A stretch of 37,585 bases of DNA from Solirubrobacterales bacterium (GTDB lineage Bacteria > Actinomycetota > Thermoleophilia > Solirubrobacterales > 70-9). The translations under genes were made by a program, and so were the position numbers. Location of the stretch: contig JAJTCK010000013.1 of assembly GCA_021323175.1 (NCBI GenBank), forward strand, positions 1 through 37,585, read 5' to 3'. Under the pieces are notes generated by a model that saw nothing but the letters and a program-made list of their open reading frames with translations, did no database searches and was not told where the DNA came from. This document shows, one piece after another, positions 22,999 to 29,860 of the stretch. The stretch's first letter is position 1; each line of letters starts with the position of its first letter.

Positions 22999-23907
22999 AT
23001 GTGGATGCGCGCTGCGGCGATACAGCTCAACTCAACCGACGACCGGGACCGCAACCTCGAGGTGGCGGAGAAGCTCGTGCGCGATGCGGCGGCGGGCGGT
23101 GCGGAGCTCGTCGGCCTGCCCGAGAAATGGACCTTCCTGGGTCCTCCGGAAGGGATCGCCGAGGCCGCCGAGCCGCTCAGCGGGCCCTCCATGGGCGCGG
23201 CGTCCGATTGGGCGGCGGAACTCGGCATCCATCTGCTCGCAGGAAGCTTCCCCGAGCGCCTCGCCGGCCACGAGAAGCCGTTCAACACGTCGGTCATGTT
23301 CGGCCCGGACGGCGCGGTCGAGTCGGTCTACCGCAAGCTCCACATGTTCGACGTGGACGTCGGGGGCGTGGCCTATCGGGAGTCCGAGGCAGAGGACCCC
23401 GGCGACGAGATCGTCGTCACGAACGTGGACGGCTTGCCGGTCGGGTTGAGCGTCTGCTACGACCTCCGCTTCCCGGAGCTCTACCGAATCATGGCCGTGC
23501 GGGGCGCGCGACTGATCACCGTACCCGCGGCCTTCACCGAGCGGACCGGCCGCGACCACTGGGAGGTCCTGCTGCGCGCCCGCGCAATCGAGAACCAGGC
23601 GTTCGTGCTGGCGCCGAACCAGATCGGCGAGGCTCCTCCGCACTACCGCAGCTACGGGCATTCGATGATCGTGGACCCGTGGGGGCTGGTTATCGCGCGC
23701 GCTCCGGACACCGAGGGCTTCGTGATCGCCGATCTGGACCTGGGGGCGCTCGATGACATCCGCGACAAGCTGCCGTCTCTGCGCAACCGCCGCCCCGACG
23801 CCTACCGCTGGCCCGAGGAAACAGCCGAAGAGCCGAGCGCGAAGGCGGAATCGCCGAACGGGCCTGCCGGAATCGCGGAGCCGGCCAACCCGAGCGGGGC
23901 GCCCTGA
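22999..23907 (+). CDS. Nitrilase-superfamily amidohydrolase (Nit1/omega-amidase-like)
   Basis: A 302-residue carbon-nitrogen hydrolase with the complete Glu42-Lys113-Cys153 triad in GLPEKWTFLG, YRKLHMFDVD and VCYDLRFPELYR. The DLRFPELYR and RARAIENQAFVLAPNQ sequences are closest to the Nit1/NitFhit group, which hydrolyses deaminated glutathione and other omega-amides, rather than to true nitrilases. ATG 22999 has GAAAGGG upstream; ATG 23005 is possible. The last 35 residues are a Pro/Glu/Ala-rich tail beyond the domain. The stop overlaps the TetR start by one base (TGATG), so it is the first gene of a TetR-controlled operon. Confidence 0.88.
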   Translation: MWMRAAAIQLNSTDDRDRNLEVAEKLVRDAAAGGAELVGLPEKWTFLGPPEGIAEAAEPLSGPSMGAASDWAAELGIHLLAGSFPERLAGHEKPFNTSVMFGPDGAVESVYRKLHMFDVDVGGVAYRESEAEDPGDEIVVTNVDGLPVGLSVCYDLRFPELYRIMAVRGARLITVPAAFTERTGRDHWEVLLRARAIENQAFVLAPNQIGEAPPHYRSYGHSMIVDPWGLVIARAPDTEGFVIADLDLGALDDIRDKLPSLRNRRPDAYRWPEETAEEPSAKAESPNGPAGIAEPANPSGAP

Positions 23908-24542
23908 TGGCGACCACCGCGAACCGCGACGAGCGCGCGGCCGACAAGCGCCGCCAGATCCTCGACGCCGCGATCCGCGTCTTCGCTCGCCAGGGCTTCC
24001 ACAGCGCGCGGGTGTCGGACATCGCCGAGGAGGCTGGAGTCGCCTATGGGCTCGTCTACCACTACTTCGACTCGAAGGACCAGATGCTGAACGAGCTGTT
24101 CACGGAGCGCTGGTCCCTGCTGCTCGACGCCATCCGCCAAGCCGACTCGCAGCTCGACAACCCTCGCGCCAAGCTCGGCGCGGCCGCCGGGTTCATCATC
24201 GACTCCTACCGGCACGACCCCGAGCTGATGAAGGTGATCATCGTCGAGGTCACGCGCGCGGCCAACTCCTTCGGACGCACGCACCTGGCCGAGATCCGAC
24301 AGGCCTACGACGCCATCGCGAAGATCGTCGCGGACGCCCAGCGGGCGGGTGAATTCCGCACGGACGTCAGCTCGGAGTTCGCCGCGATGCTGTTCTACGG
24401 CGCGATCGAACAGCTCCTGACCGGCTGGATCTTCGAGGTCGTTCCGGCCGCCGACGAGGACTACGACAGCGCAAAGGCGCTGATCGTGGAAACGATCTGC
24501 GGCGGCCTGGAGCCGCGCGTGGCCGCCGAGCTGCCCGGCTAG
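23907..24542 (+). CDS. TetR-family regulator, FadR-like
   Basis: A 211-residue TetR regulator with the DNA-binding domain RRQILDAAIRVFARQGFHSARVSDIAEEAGVAYGLVYHYFDSKDQMLNELF. The C-terminal ligand domain (IRQAYDAIAKIVADAQRAGEF, SEFAAMLFYGAIEQLLTGWIF) resembles Bacillus-type TetR FadR, a repressor released by long-chain acyl-CoA. It probably binds TGACTGGTCAGTCA at its own operon promoter and possibly the related palindrome before the FabG-like gene. This is inferred from site similarity and the surrounding acyl-CoA genes. It starts on the last base of the nitrilase stop codon and ends 4 bp before the next gene. Confidence 0.88.
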   Translation: MATTANRDERAADKRRQILDAAIRVFARQGFHSARVSDIAEEAGVAYGLVYHYFDSKDQMLNELFTERWSLLLDAIRQADSQLDNPRAKLGAAAGFIIDSYRHDPELMKVIIVEVTRAANSFGRTHLAEIRQAYDAIAKIVADAQRAGEFRTDVSSEFAAMLFYGAIEQLLTGWIFEVVPAADEDYDSAKALIVETICGGLEPRVAAELPG

Positions 24543-24546
24543 GGCC

Positions 24547-25827
24547 ATGTGGGAGGGACTCGCCCGCACGCGCCGCCAGGACCATGTCCTGCACGGTACG
24601 GCCAAGGCCGCCAACGTGGCGTTCGGGCTGGTCGCGCTGCCCGTGTGGCTGATCGGCCAGCTGCTGGGGGGCTGGATCCGCGACCTGCTGGTCCGGCTGG
24701 AGCGCAGGGGCCGCCGGCCGCTGCCCGTCCCGCCCCCGGGGGAGCGCTCGATGCCGGCCCTGCTGCGGGACTTGGAGGCCCTCCCACAGCATCTCGAGCG
24801 GCACCCGCTGGCCGAGGTCCGGTTCGGGATGGGGGACCTGTCCAACTTCGTCCTGGCCCAGCAGCGGGCCGGCGTGGTGCTGGGCTACCGCTACCCCGCC
24901 CAATTCGACGACCACATCTTCGAAGGGGCGGACGGCGAGCGCATCGCCGCCTCCATCGCCCTCCAGGAGGCTGCCCGCCCCGGCCTGATCGTGGTCCACG
25001 GGCTGTTCACGTCCAGCCGCTTCGACTACGTGCGGGCGATCGCGGTGCGGGCGTTCTACGAGTGGGGCTTCAACGTCGCCGTGATCGACCTGCGCAGCTT
25101 CGGGATGACCGAGCTGACCACTCCGGCGCCGTCGACCGCCGGCTGGAAGGAGGGCGAGGACATCGTCGCCCTGGCCCGCTATCTGAAGGGCCTGGGCGCG
25201 ACCAGCGTGGGCGCGCTCGGCATCTCGCTGGGAGGCAGCTCCGTGCTGAATGCGTGCCACCAGCCCGAGGCCGGCGAGCTGCTGGACGGCGGCATCCTGG
25301 CGGTCTCGCCCCCGGCCGTGCCCGAGCTCGCCTGGGAACGGCTGTCCGAGCCTGTGCCGCGGAGGCACCCGCGCTTTCCGATCCACGCCGCGTTCAAGGC
25401 GGCCCTCAAGTCCAGGGTGCGCTCCGGGCGCTGGCCCGCGGAGGCCGAGGACATGGCTCGCGTCCTGCAATACGTGGCCGCGCCCTACTACGGGGTCAGC
25501 GCGGACGAGATCTGGCGAAACGCCGACAACCGCGGGCACGTGGCCGCGTCAAAGGTGCCTCTGCTGGTGCTGCATCCGGAGAACGACCAGATCGTCAAGG
25601 TCGAGCACGCTCGCCTGCTGGCCGAAGCCTCCGCCCAGAACGAGATGGTGCGCGTCTGGATCCTCCCCGCGGGCGCGCATGGGCTGCTGGAAACGGCCGA
25701 CGCCGCGTGGACCCAAGCGATCTACCGGGGCTTCTTCGAGCGGTTCGCCGTCTACGCGGAGCGCGGCGGCGGAGCGAATGGTGGAGCGAGCGCCGAGGTG
25801 GTTTACTCCGCGTCGGACATCGGGTAA
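24547..25827 (+). CDS. Alpha/beta hydrolase (YheT-like, COG0429 type)
   Basis: A 426-residue hydrolase. An N-terminal hydrophobic stretch (VAFGLVALPVWLIGQLLGGWI, about 24-44) probably anchors it to the membrane. The core begins at LIVVHGLFTSSRFDYVRAI and contains the nucleophile GISLGGSS (Ser227), acid PENDQIV (Asp347) and GAHGLLE (His378). The WGFNVAVIDLRSFGMTE strand fits the YheT/COG0429 group of predicted esterases, whose substrates are probably lipids. It is preceded by a 4-bp gap from the TetR gene and is therefore likely under the same control. Confidence 0.82.
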   Translation: MWEGLARTRRQDHVLHGTAKAANVAFGLVALPVWLIGQLLGGWIRDLLVRLERRGRRPLPVPPPGERSMPALLRDLEALPQHLERHPLAEVRFGMGDLSNFVLAQQRAGVVLGYRYPAQFDDHIFEGADGERIAASIALQEAARPGLIVVHGLFTSSRFDYVRAIAVRAFYEWGFNVAVIDLRSFGMTELTTPAPSTAGWKEGEDIVALARYLKGLGATSVGALGISLGGSSVLNACHQPEAGELLDGGILAVSPPAVPELAWERLSEPVPRRHPRFPIHAAFKAALKSRVRSGRWPAEAEDMARVLQYVAAPYYGVSADEIWRNADNRGHVAASKVPLLVLHPENDQIVKVEHARLLAEASAQNEMVRVWILPAGAHGLLETADAAWTQAIYRGFFERFAVYAERGGGANGGASAEVVYSASDIG

Positions 25828-25850
25828 CGGCGAATAGGAGCGGAGCTGAC

Positions 25851-25985
25851 GTGGACACCGACATCGTGAGACGACTCATATGGGGAGGCATGCTCGCCGC
25901 CACCGGCGCACTCGCGACGGTGGCCGCGCACCGCGTCTCGGAGGTCCTCTACAGGCGGGTCTTCAACGAGGAACCGCCCGAGTGA
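25851..25985 (+). CDS. Small DUF4235-like membrane protein
   Basis: A 44-residue protein starting at GTG 25851 with GGAGCGGAG upstream. It has one hydrophobic helix (GGMLAATGALATVAA) followed by HRVSEVLYRRVFNEEPPE. The layout and the position next to Holin-X and DUF3618 genes match DUF4235-type actinobacterial membrane proteins, though this copy is shorter than usual. The stop overlaps the GTG of the next gene by 4 bp (GTGA). Function unknown. Confidence 0.7.
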   Translation: MDTDIVRRLIWGGMLAATGALATVAAHRVSEVLYRRVFNEEPPE

Positions 25986-26581
25986 GCGGGACCCCGACAG
26001 GCGGGACACCGCCGGGCGGCCGGCCGTCGAGCAGCGGCCCTGAGGTCGGCACCCCGGCAGGGGGGCCCCCGCCTCCCGCCCCGGACCCGTCCCCGACCCC
26101 GGGCGTGGCCGGCCCCACCGCGCCCGGCCCCACCGCGCCCGGCGCCGCCGCGTCACGGGAGCAGGCCGCCTTGGGGAATGGCCGCTCGCCCGAGGAGATG
26201 AGCGTCGGGGAGCTGGTCTTCGAGATCTCCGACCGCGCATCGGTGCTGGTACGCGAGGAGATCGAGCTCGCGAAGACCGAGGTCACCGAGAAGGTCAACA
26301 AGCTCCTGCGCGGGGGGGTCGCCGGAGGGGCCGCGGCCGTCTTCCTGATCGCAGCCCTGATCCTGCTCATGCACGGGGTGGCCTGGCTTCTGAACGACCT
26401 CGTGTTCGACAACTTCTGGGCCGGCTTCTTCGTCGAGGCCCTGCTCTTCCTCCTGATCGCGGCGGGGGCCGGGTTCTTCGCCTACCGGGCCTTCCAGTCT
26501 GCGTCGCCACCGACGCCTGACATGGCGATCGAGGAAGCCAAGGAGATCAAGGCGGCATTCGACACCGAGGAGGGAACCTGA
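25982..26581 (+). CDS. Putative actinobacterial Holin-X / phage holin-family membrane protein (DUF1469)
   Basis: A 199-residue membrane protein. The first 65 residues are disordered and rich in Gly, Pro and Thr, with repeated GPTAPG-like units. The domain then follows: MSVGELVFEISDRASVLVREEIELAKTEVTEKV is an amphipathic helix, and GAAAVFLIAALILLMHGVAWLL and GFFVEALLFLLIAAGAGFFAYRAF are two transmembrane helices. Despite its name the family is chromosomal in actinobacteria and not tied to prophage. The GTG 25982 start overlaps the preceding stop (GTGA), and the stop overlaps the next ATG (TGATG). An internal start at M74 would remove the disordered part. Confidence 0.8.
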   Translation: MSGTPTGGTPPGGRPSSSGPEVGTPAGGPPPPAPDPSPTPGVAGPTAPGPTAPGAAASREQAALGNGRSPEEMSVGELVFEISDRASVLVREEIELAKTEVTEKVNKLLRGGVAGGAAAVFLIAALILLMHGVAWLLNDLVFDNFWAGFFVEALLFLLIAAGAGFFAYRAFQSASPPTPDMAIEEAKEIKAAFDTEEGT

Positions 26582-26880
26582 TGGAGTCCACAGCCGGCAC
26601 GCAGCGCGCCCATGGCGCCGGGATCTCCACTTCCGCGGCGGGCAACGGCCGCGCGGCCGTCCCACCGCCCGGCACCCGTTCGGCCGAGCAGATCCGCCGC
26701 GACATCGTGGCGCAGCGCGGCGAGCTCTCCCGCTCGGTGGACGCCCTGCGCCACCGCTGGGTCGAGGTGACCGACGTCAAGAGCCAGCTGCGCAAGCATA
26801 AGAGCACGCTCCTCGCCGGAGCCGCGGTCGCCGGGTTGGCGATCGGCGCGGCGGCGATACGGCGCCGCCGCCGGCGCTAG
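26581..26880 (+). CDS. DUF3618-domain membrane protein
   Basis: A 99-residue protein with the DUF3618 signature RSAEQIRRDIVAQRGELSRSVDALRHRW, a coiled-coil-like helix, then a C-terminal transmembrane helix (LLAGAAVAGLAIGAAAI) and an RRRRRR end. It is the third member of the DUF4235/Holin-X/DUF3618 set. The start shares one base with the previous stop. Its TAG stop overlaps that of the convergent arsC gene through the four bases CTAG. Function unknown; a membrane or envelope role is inferred. Confidence 0.82.
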   Translation: MESTAGTQRAHGAGISTSAAGNGRAAVPPPGTRSAEQIRRDIVAQRGELSRSVDALRHRWVEVTDVKSQLRKHKSTLLAGAAVAGLAIGAAAIRRRRRR

Positions 26881-27302
26881 CTCGGGCGCGGCCCCTCCAG
26901 GCTCTCGAGCAATTCGTCCACGCGCGACGCGATCTCGTCGCGGATGCGGCGGACCGTGCCCAGGTCCTTGCCCGCCGGGTCCTCGAGCTCCCAGTCCTCG
27001 TAGCGCCTGCCGGGATAGAAGGGGCATTCGTCGCCGCAGCCCATCGTGATCACGACATCCGCGGCGCGAACGCCTTCGTCGTGGAGCGGACTGGGATGCT
27101 CCCGAGAGATGTCGAGGCCGATCTCGGCCATGGCCTCGACGGCCACCGGGTTGATCTCGGCCGCCGGCTCAGACCCGGCCGAGGTGACCCTGACTCGATC
27201 CCCGCCGCGCTCGGACAGCAACGCCGCGGCCATCTGGCTGCGCCCGGCGTTGTGGACGCAGACGAACAGGACCTCGGAAGCCTCGCTAGACGCGGTGGTC
27301 AT
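26877..27302 (-). CDS. arsC: Arsenate reductase, low-molecular-weight phosphatase type
   Basis: A 141-residue ArsC of the LMW-phosphatase fold. It has the P-loop CVHNAGR (Cys15-Arg21), the redox cysteines in MGCGDEC (Cys89, Cys93) and the Asp-Pro general acid (Asp108) in ELEDPAGKD. The cysteine pair suits thioredoxin-coupled reduction of arsenate to arsenite, although mycothiol-dependent chemistry occurs in actinobacteria. It diverges from arsR with 53 bp between the starts, and TAGGAT ends 6 nt before its ATG. No arsenite efflux pump (ArsB/Acr3) is in the window. Some relatives are simple protein phosphatases, but the DECPFYPGRRYEDW context is typical of ArsC. Confidence 0.9.
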   Translation of the reverse strand: MTTASSEASEVLFVCVHNAGRSQMAAALLSERGGDRVRVTSAGSEPAAEINPVAVEAMAEIGLDISREHPSPLHDEGVRAADVVITMGCGDECPFYPGRRYEDWELEDPAGKDLGTVRRIRDEIASRVDELLESLEGPRPS

Positions 27303-27308
27303 GAGGCG

Positions 27309-27314
27309 ATCCTA
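27309..27314 (-). promoter_or_regulatory. -10 element for leaderless arsC
   Basis: TAGGAT on the minus strand ends 6 nt before ATG 27302. There is no ribosome-binding site. Confidence 0.55.
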
Positions 27315-27318
27315 TTGC

Positions 27319-27358
27319 ATCGATATCTATCGCTTCAATTGATACTCTTGGATCGATG
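27319..27358. promoter_or_regulatory. arsR/arsC control region: repeated ATYGATR sites and leaderless arsR promoter
   Basis: The AT-rich gap contains ATCGATA (27319-27325), ATTGATA (27338-27344) and ATCGATG (27352-27358, including the arsR ATG). TACTCT (27343-27348) ends 7 nt before the arsR ATG and is its likely -10. The repeats cover both divergent promoters and are probable ArsR binding sites. Confidence 0.5.
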
Positions 27359-27709
27359 GTCGTCGATCTACAACTCGCGCCGAAGCAGAAGCGCTCGCCC
27401 GGCGAGCCGTGCTGCGAGCCGGTCGCCTATCCCGAGATCGAGCGCTCGCAGGCCGAGCGGATGTCCGCCGTGGCGAAGGCGCTGGGCGATCCGATCAGGA
27501 TGCAGCTCGTCGACGTCCTCCGCAAGAACGCGGGGAGGGTCTGCGTCTGCGAGCTGGTGCCTCTGTTCGACCTTTCCCAGCCCACGATCTCACACCATCT
27601 CAAGGTGCTTCGGGAGGCCGGCATCGTCGGCTCCGAGCGCGAAGGCCTGTGGGCCTACTACTTCGTCCACGCGGATTCACTCGACGAGCTGAGGAGGTGG
27701 CTTGCATGA
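27356..27709 (+). CDS. arsR: ArsR-family arsenite-responsive repressor
   Basis: A 117-residue winged-helix repressor with LGDPIRMQLVDVLRKN and LFDLSQPTISHHLKVLREAGIVGSEREGLWAYYFV. As(III) ligands are likely the adjacent Cys19-Cys20 near the N-terminus and Cys63/Cys65 in RVCVCEL. This combination resembles Corynebacterium ArsR (Cys15-Cys16 with Cys55) more than the E. coli type. It should repress itself and the divergent arsC until arsenite binds. ATG 27356 has a -10 hexamer 7 nt upstream and no ribosome-binding site. The stop overlaps the start of a 13-codon Cys-rich ORF (ATGA). Confidence 0.9.
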   Translation: MVVDLQLAPKQKRSPGEPCCEPVAYPEIERSQAERMSAVAKALGDPIRMQLVDVLRKNAGRVCVCELVPLFDLSQPTISHHLKVLREAGIVGSEREGLWAYYFVHADSLDELRRWLA

Positions 27710-27747
27710 CCGACCCGTGCTGCGGCGGCGATCCGGGCTGCTGCTAG
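27706..27747 (+). CDS. 13-residue cysteine-rich micro-ORF
   Basis: ATG 27706 overlaps the arsR stop as ATGA and the frame ends at TAG 27747, encoding MTDPCCGGDPGCC. Four of 13 residues are Cys, in two CC pairs, in an operon that responds to a thiol-binding metalloid. The overlap is the same kind used by real operons in this window. It could be a metalloid-binding peptide, or the remnant of a longer ars gene whose N-terminus began with CC motifs. A strong terminator follows 9 bp later, so nothing longer is encoded. Confidence 0.45.
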   Translation: MTDPCCGGDPGCC

Positions 27748-27756
27748 GAATCCTGG

Positions 27757-27793
27757 GCCGGGGCTGCCGCTCGCGCGAGCGGCGTGCCCCGGC
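27757..27793. terminator. Strong bidirectional hairpin between arsR unit and degV
   Basis: GCCGGGGC (27757-27764) pairs with GCCCCGGC (27786-27793). Inside, GCCGCTCGC-GCGAGCGGC (27766-27783) is a perfect 18-bp palindrome. It lies 9 bp after the micro-ORF stop and one base after the convergent DegV stop, so it probably ends both transcripts. No long T-run is present on either side. Confidence 0.75.
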
Positions 27794-27794
27794 T

Positions 27795-28697
27795 CTACTC
27801 CAGACCCAGCGCCGCCTTGGTGGTGGATCCGATGCCGAGCAGGCCCGGGCCGGCGTGCGCGCCGACCACGGGTCCCATCTCCGAGGTGAAGAGCGGGGCG
27901 CCCCCGAAGATCGGCCGGCAGCGCTCCACCAGCGCAGCGGCGGAGTCGGGGTCTTGGATGTGCTGCACGATCCAGGCGTCGGCGCCGCCTTCGTGGCGCT
28001 GCTCGGCGTAGCTCACCAGCCGCTCGATCGCACGAGACCGCGTCCGGACCCTCTCTACGGGCTCGACCTCGTCCTCGAAGGTAAGGATCGGCTTGATCTT
28101 CAGGGTGGTTCCGATCCATGCCCCCGCGGCGCCGATCCGGCCACCGCGCCGCAGGTACTCCAGCGTGTTGACCGCGAACCAGACCTTCAGGTGCGAGCGC
28201 GCCTCGTGCGCCTTCGCCACGGCCTCCTCGGCTGACGCGCCCGCCCGAATGGCGTTGGCCGCCGCCAGGATCACGACGCCCATGCCGCCCGCCGCCGTCC
28301 GCGAGTCGAACAGGTGGATGCGCTCGCCGCCCCTGTGCTCGGAGATCAGATGCTCGCGGGCCTGGACGGCCGTCTGAAAGGTGCCGGAGATCCCGGCCGA
28401 GATGTGGACCGAGACGATCTCGCCTCCGTCATCCAGCAGCGGCTCGTATACGGCGAGGAAGTCGCCGACAGACGGCTGCGAGGTCGTGATGGCCTCCTCG
28501 GAGACGCGCAGGTGCTCGTAGAACCCGTCGAGGTTCCCGAGCAGCCGGATCTCGGCCTGCTGCTCTCCCTCGAGCGCGACGTAAAGGCTGACCAGCTTGA
28601 TGTCGTGCTCGGCGATGAGCTCGTCGGGCAGGTACGAGGTGGTGTCGGAGACCAGAGCCGGGCGGGGGGAGGCGCTCACCACGGACGGTTCTACCAT
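27795..28697 (-). CDS. DegV-family fatty-acid-binding protein
   Basis: A 300-residue DegV protein (ATG 28697). ALVSDTTSYLP at the start, ITTSQPSVGDFLAVYEPLLDDGGEIVSVHISAGISGTFQTA and VNTLEYLRRGGRIGAAGAWIGTTLKIKPIL are family signatures. The Ser/Thr residues of TSQPS and SAGISGT line the fatty-acid carboxylate site. In firmicutes such proteins (FakB) present fatty acids to FakA kinase, but no fakA is in the window. GTG 28712 is an alternative start. The final IGSTTKAALGLE is typical of actinobacterial copies. It faces the strong hairpin at its 3' end. Confidence 0.88.
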   Translation of the reverse strand: MVEPSVVSASPRPALVSDTTSYLPDELIAEHDIKLVSLYVALEGEQQAEIRLLGNLDGFYEHLRVSEEAITTSQPSVGDFLAVYEPLLDDGGEIVSVHISAGISGTFQTAVQAREHLISEHRGGERIHLFDSRTAAGGMGVVILAAANAIRAGASAEEAVAKAHEARSHLKVWFAVNTLEYLRRGGRIGAAGAWIGTTLKIKPILTFEDEVEPVERVRTRSRAIERLVSYAEQRHEGGADAWIVQHIQDPDSAAALVERCRPIFGGAPLFTSEMGPVVGAHAGPGLLGIGSTTKAALGLE

Positions 28698-28776
28698 CTC
28701 CGGGCATGGCACCGAGCGACACCGCGATGTGCGGGGCGGGCCTGGCGTCTCGGGTGCTCCCTCTCGGGGCGGCGTG

Positions 28777-29046
28777 ATGGAGGGCGCCCGGCGGGTTCTC
28801 TACCGTTGCCGCATGCCGACCGACTTCCTGTGTCCATGCGGCGCTGCGGCTCGTGCCCTCCGCAAGCGGGGCCTCGAGTACCGCACCGAGCGGGTGCCCT
28901 ACGGTCGCGACAAGCGCCCCGAGATCGTGGAGCTGACCGGGCAGAACCGGGTGCCGGTCCTCATCGACGCGGATGAGGTGATCCACGATTCCAGGCGCAT
29001 TCGCGAATACGTGGAGTGGCGCTATACAATGGATAGCGATGACTGA
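28777..29046 (+). CDS. Thioredoxin-fold protein, glutathione S-transferase N-terminal type
   Basis: An 89-residue single-domain protein. RRVLYRCRMPTDFLCPCGAAARALRKRGLEYRTERVPYGRDKRPEIVELTGQNRVPVLIDADEVIHDSRRIREYVEWRY gives the beta-alpha-beta fold, the cis-Pro (RVPVL) and a D-S-R helix cap typical of GST N-domains. The active-site region has C-P-C rather than the glutaredoxin C-P-x-C. No C-terminal GST helical domain follows. ATG 28777 retains strand beta-1; ATG 28813 has TACCGT 6 nt upstream but would delete that strand. Its last 8 bp overlap the HesB gene, suggesting a shared redox or Fe-S setting. Confidence 0.75.
   Translation: MEGARRVLYRCRMPTDFLCPCGAAARALRKRGLEYRTERVPYGRDKRPEIVELTGQNRVPVLIDADEVIHDSRRIREYVEWRYTMDSDD
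29025..29030 (+). promoter_or_regulatory. -10 element for leaderless HesB/ErpA-like gene
   Basis: TACAAT, within TATACAAT, ends 8 nt before ATG 29039. It lies inside the end of the upstream thioredoxin-fold gene, so the Fe-S gene has its own promoter. Confidence 0.5.
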
Positions 29047-29413
29047 CTCTGCCGAGCCCATCGTCCTCACCGACAAGGCCGCCGAGAAGATCAACGAGCT
29101 TCTCGCGTCCACGCCGGACGGCACCGAGCAGGCGCTCCGGGTCGCCGTCCGCGGCGGCGGCTGCTCCGGCTTCCAGTACGCGCTCGCGTTCGACGCGCCG
29201 AAGGACGACGACCACCGCTTCGAGCACAAGGGCGTCTCGGTCGTGGTCGACAAGACCAGCATGCAGTTCGTCTTCGGCTCCCAGGTCGACTGGGTCGACG
29301 GGCTCCAGGGGGCCGGCTTCTCGGTCAACAACCCGAACGTCGTCGCCGCCTGCGGCTGCGGGTCCTCCTTCCAGGTGAAGGAAGACACGGCCGATCAGGC
29401 CGCCACCGTCTAG
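29039..29413 (+). CDS. Iron-sulfur cluster insertion protein, HesB/IscA/ErpA family
   Basis: A 124-residue A-type carrier that receives and delivers Fe-S clusters. The three ligand cysteines are present: Cys42 in GGGCSGFQYAL and Cys105/Cys107 in ACGCGSSF. VDKTSMQFVFGSQVDW and NNPN are also conserved. The actinobacterial single-copy homologue usually acts like ErpA and serves many apo-enzymes. The following genes on the opposite strand encode monothiol glutaredoxin and BolA, which form the partner chaperone complex, so this is an Fe-S trafficking locus. It ends 13 bp from the convergent glutaredoxin stop. Confidence 0.9.
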   Translation: MTDSAEPIVLTDKAAEKINELLASTPDGTEQALRVAVRGGGCSGFQYALAFDAPKDDDHRFEHKGVSVVVDKTSMQFVFGSQVDWVDGLQGAGFSVNNPNVVAACGCGSSFQVKEDTADQAATV

Positions 29414-29426
29414 CTTCGAGACACCG

Positions 29427-29828
29427 CTAGTTCTCAATCTGCATCGGCGGGCTCTGCTGCGGGTCCGCCTGCAGTTCCTGCTTGGCCGTGAGCTCCTCGG
29501 CCGCCGGTTGACGAGCGCCGAGCATCTCGGCCAGCTCGCCCGACTCCGCCATCTCCTCGACGATGTCGCAGCCGCCGACCAGCTCGCCCTTCACGTAGAG
29601 CTGCGGGAAGGTGCGCCAGTCGGCGATCTCGCCGGTGGCCTGCCGCAGCGGGTCCAGCGCGGGCAGCACGTCCAGCGCGGCGTACTCGATGCCCATCGAC
29701 TCCAGCACGTGGACCACGCGCATCGAGAAGCCGCACTGCGGCTGCTCGGGGGTCCCCTTCATGAAGAGGAGGACCTCGTGATCGTTGATCAGCTCCTCGA
29801 CCTTGGTCTTCAGTTCTGGCTCAGCCAT
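29427..29828 (-). CDS. grxD: Monothiol glutaredoxin (Grx4/GrxD type)
   Basis: A 133-residue CGFS glutaredoxin: LFMKGTPEQPQCGFSMRVVHVLESMG gives the monothiol Cys32 and conserved Lys24, and WRTFPQLYVKGELVGGCDIVEEM gives the cis-Pro and glutathione-binding GGCD. Such proteins bind a bridging [2Fe-2S] cluster with glutathione or another thiol and pair with BolA. The C-terminal 25 residues form a Gln/Glu-rich tail beyond the fold. It is downstream of bolA by 32 bp and also has its own TACACT hexamer 8 nt before ATG. The usual WPT motif reads WRT here. Confidence 0.9.
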   Translation of the reverse strand: MAEPELKTKVEELINDHEVLLFMKGTPEQPQCGFSMRVVHVLESMGIEYAALDVLPALDPLRQATGEIADWRTFPQLYVKGELVGGCDIVEEMAESGELAEMLGARQPAAEELTAKQELQADPQQSPPMQIEN

Positions 29829-29836
29829 GGCCTGTC

Positions 29837-29842
29837 AGTGTA
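29837..29842 (-). promoter_or_regulatory. -10 element for leaderless grxD
   Basis: TACACT on the minus strand ends 8 nt before ATG 29828. It provides a promoter separate from that of fprA-bolA. Confidence 0.45.
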
Positions 29843-29860
29843 CGGATCGGGTCGCCTGAC

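Noticed and set aside
25982-26581. Holin-family gene as evidence of a prophage
   Set aside because: Holin-X/DUF1469 proteins are ordinary chromosomal genes in actinobacteria, and no phage genes or attachment sites surround it.
28801-28813. TACCGT 6 nt before ATG 28813 as a leaderless start for the thioredoxin-fold gene
   Set aside because: Starting at 28813 would remove the first beta strand (RVLYRC) needed for the fold; ATG 28777 is kept, with the alternative noted.
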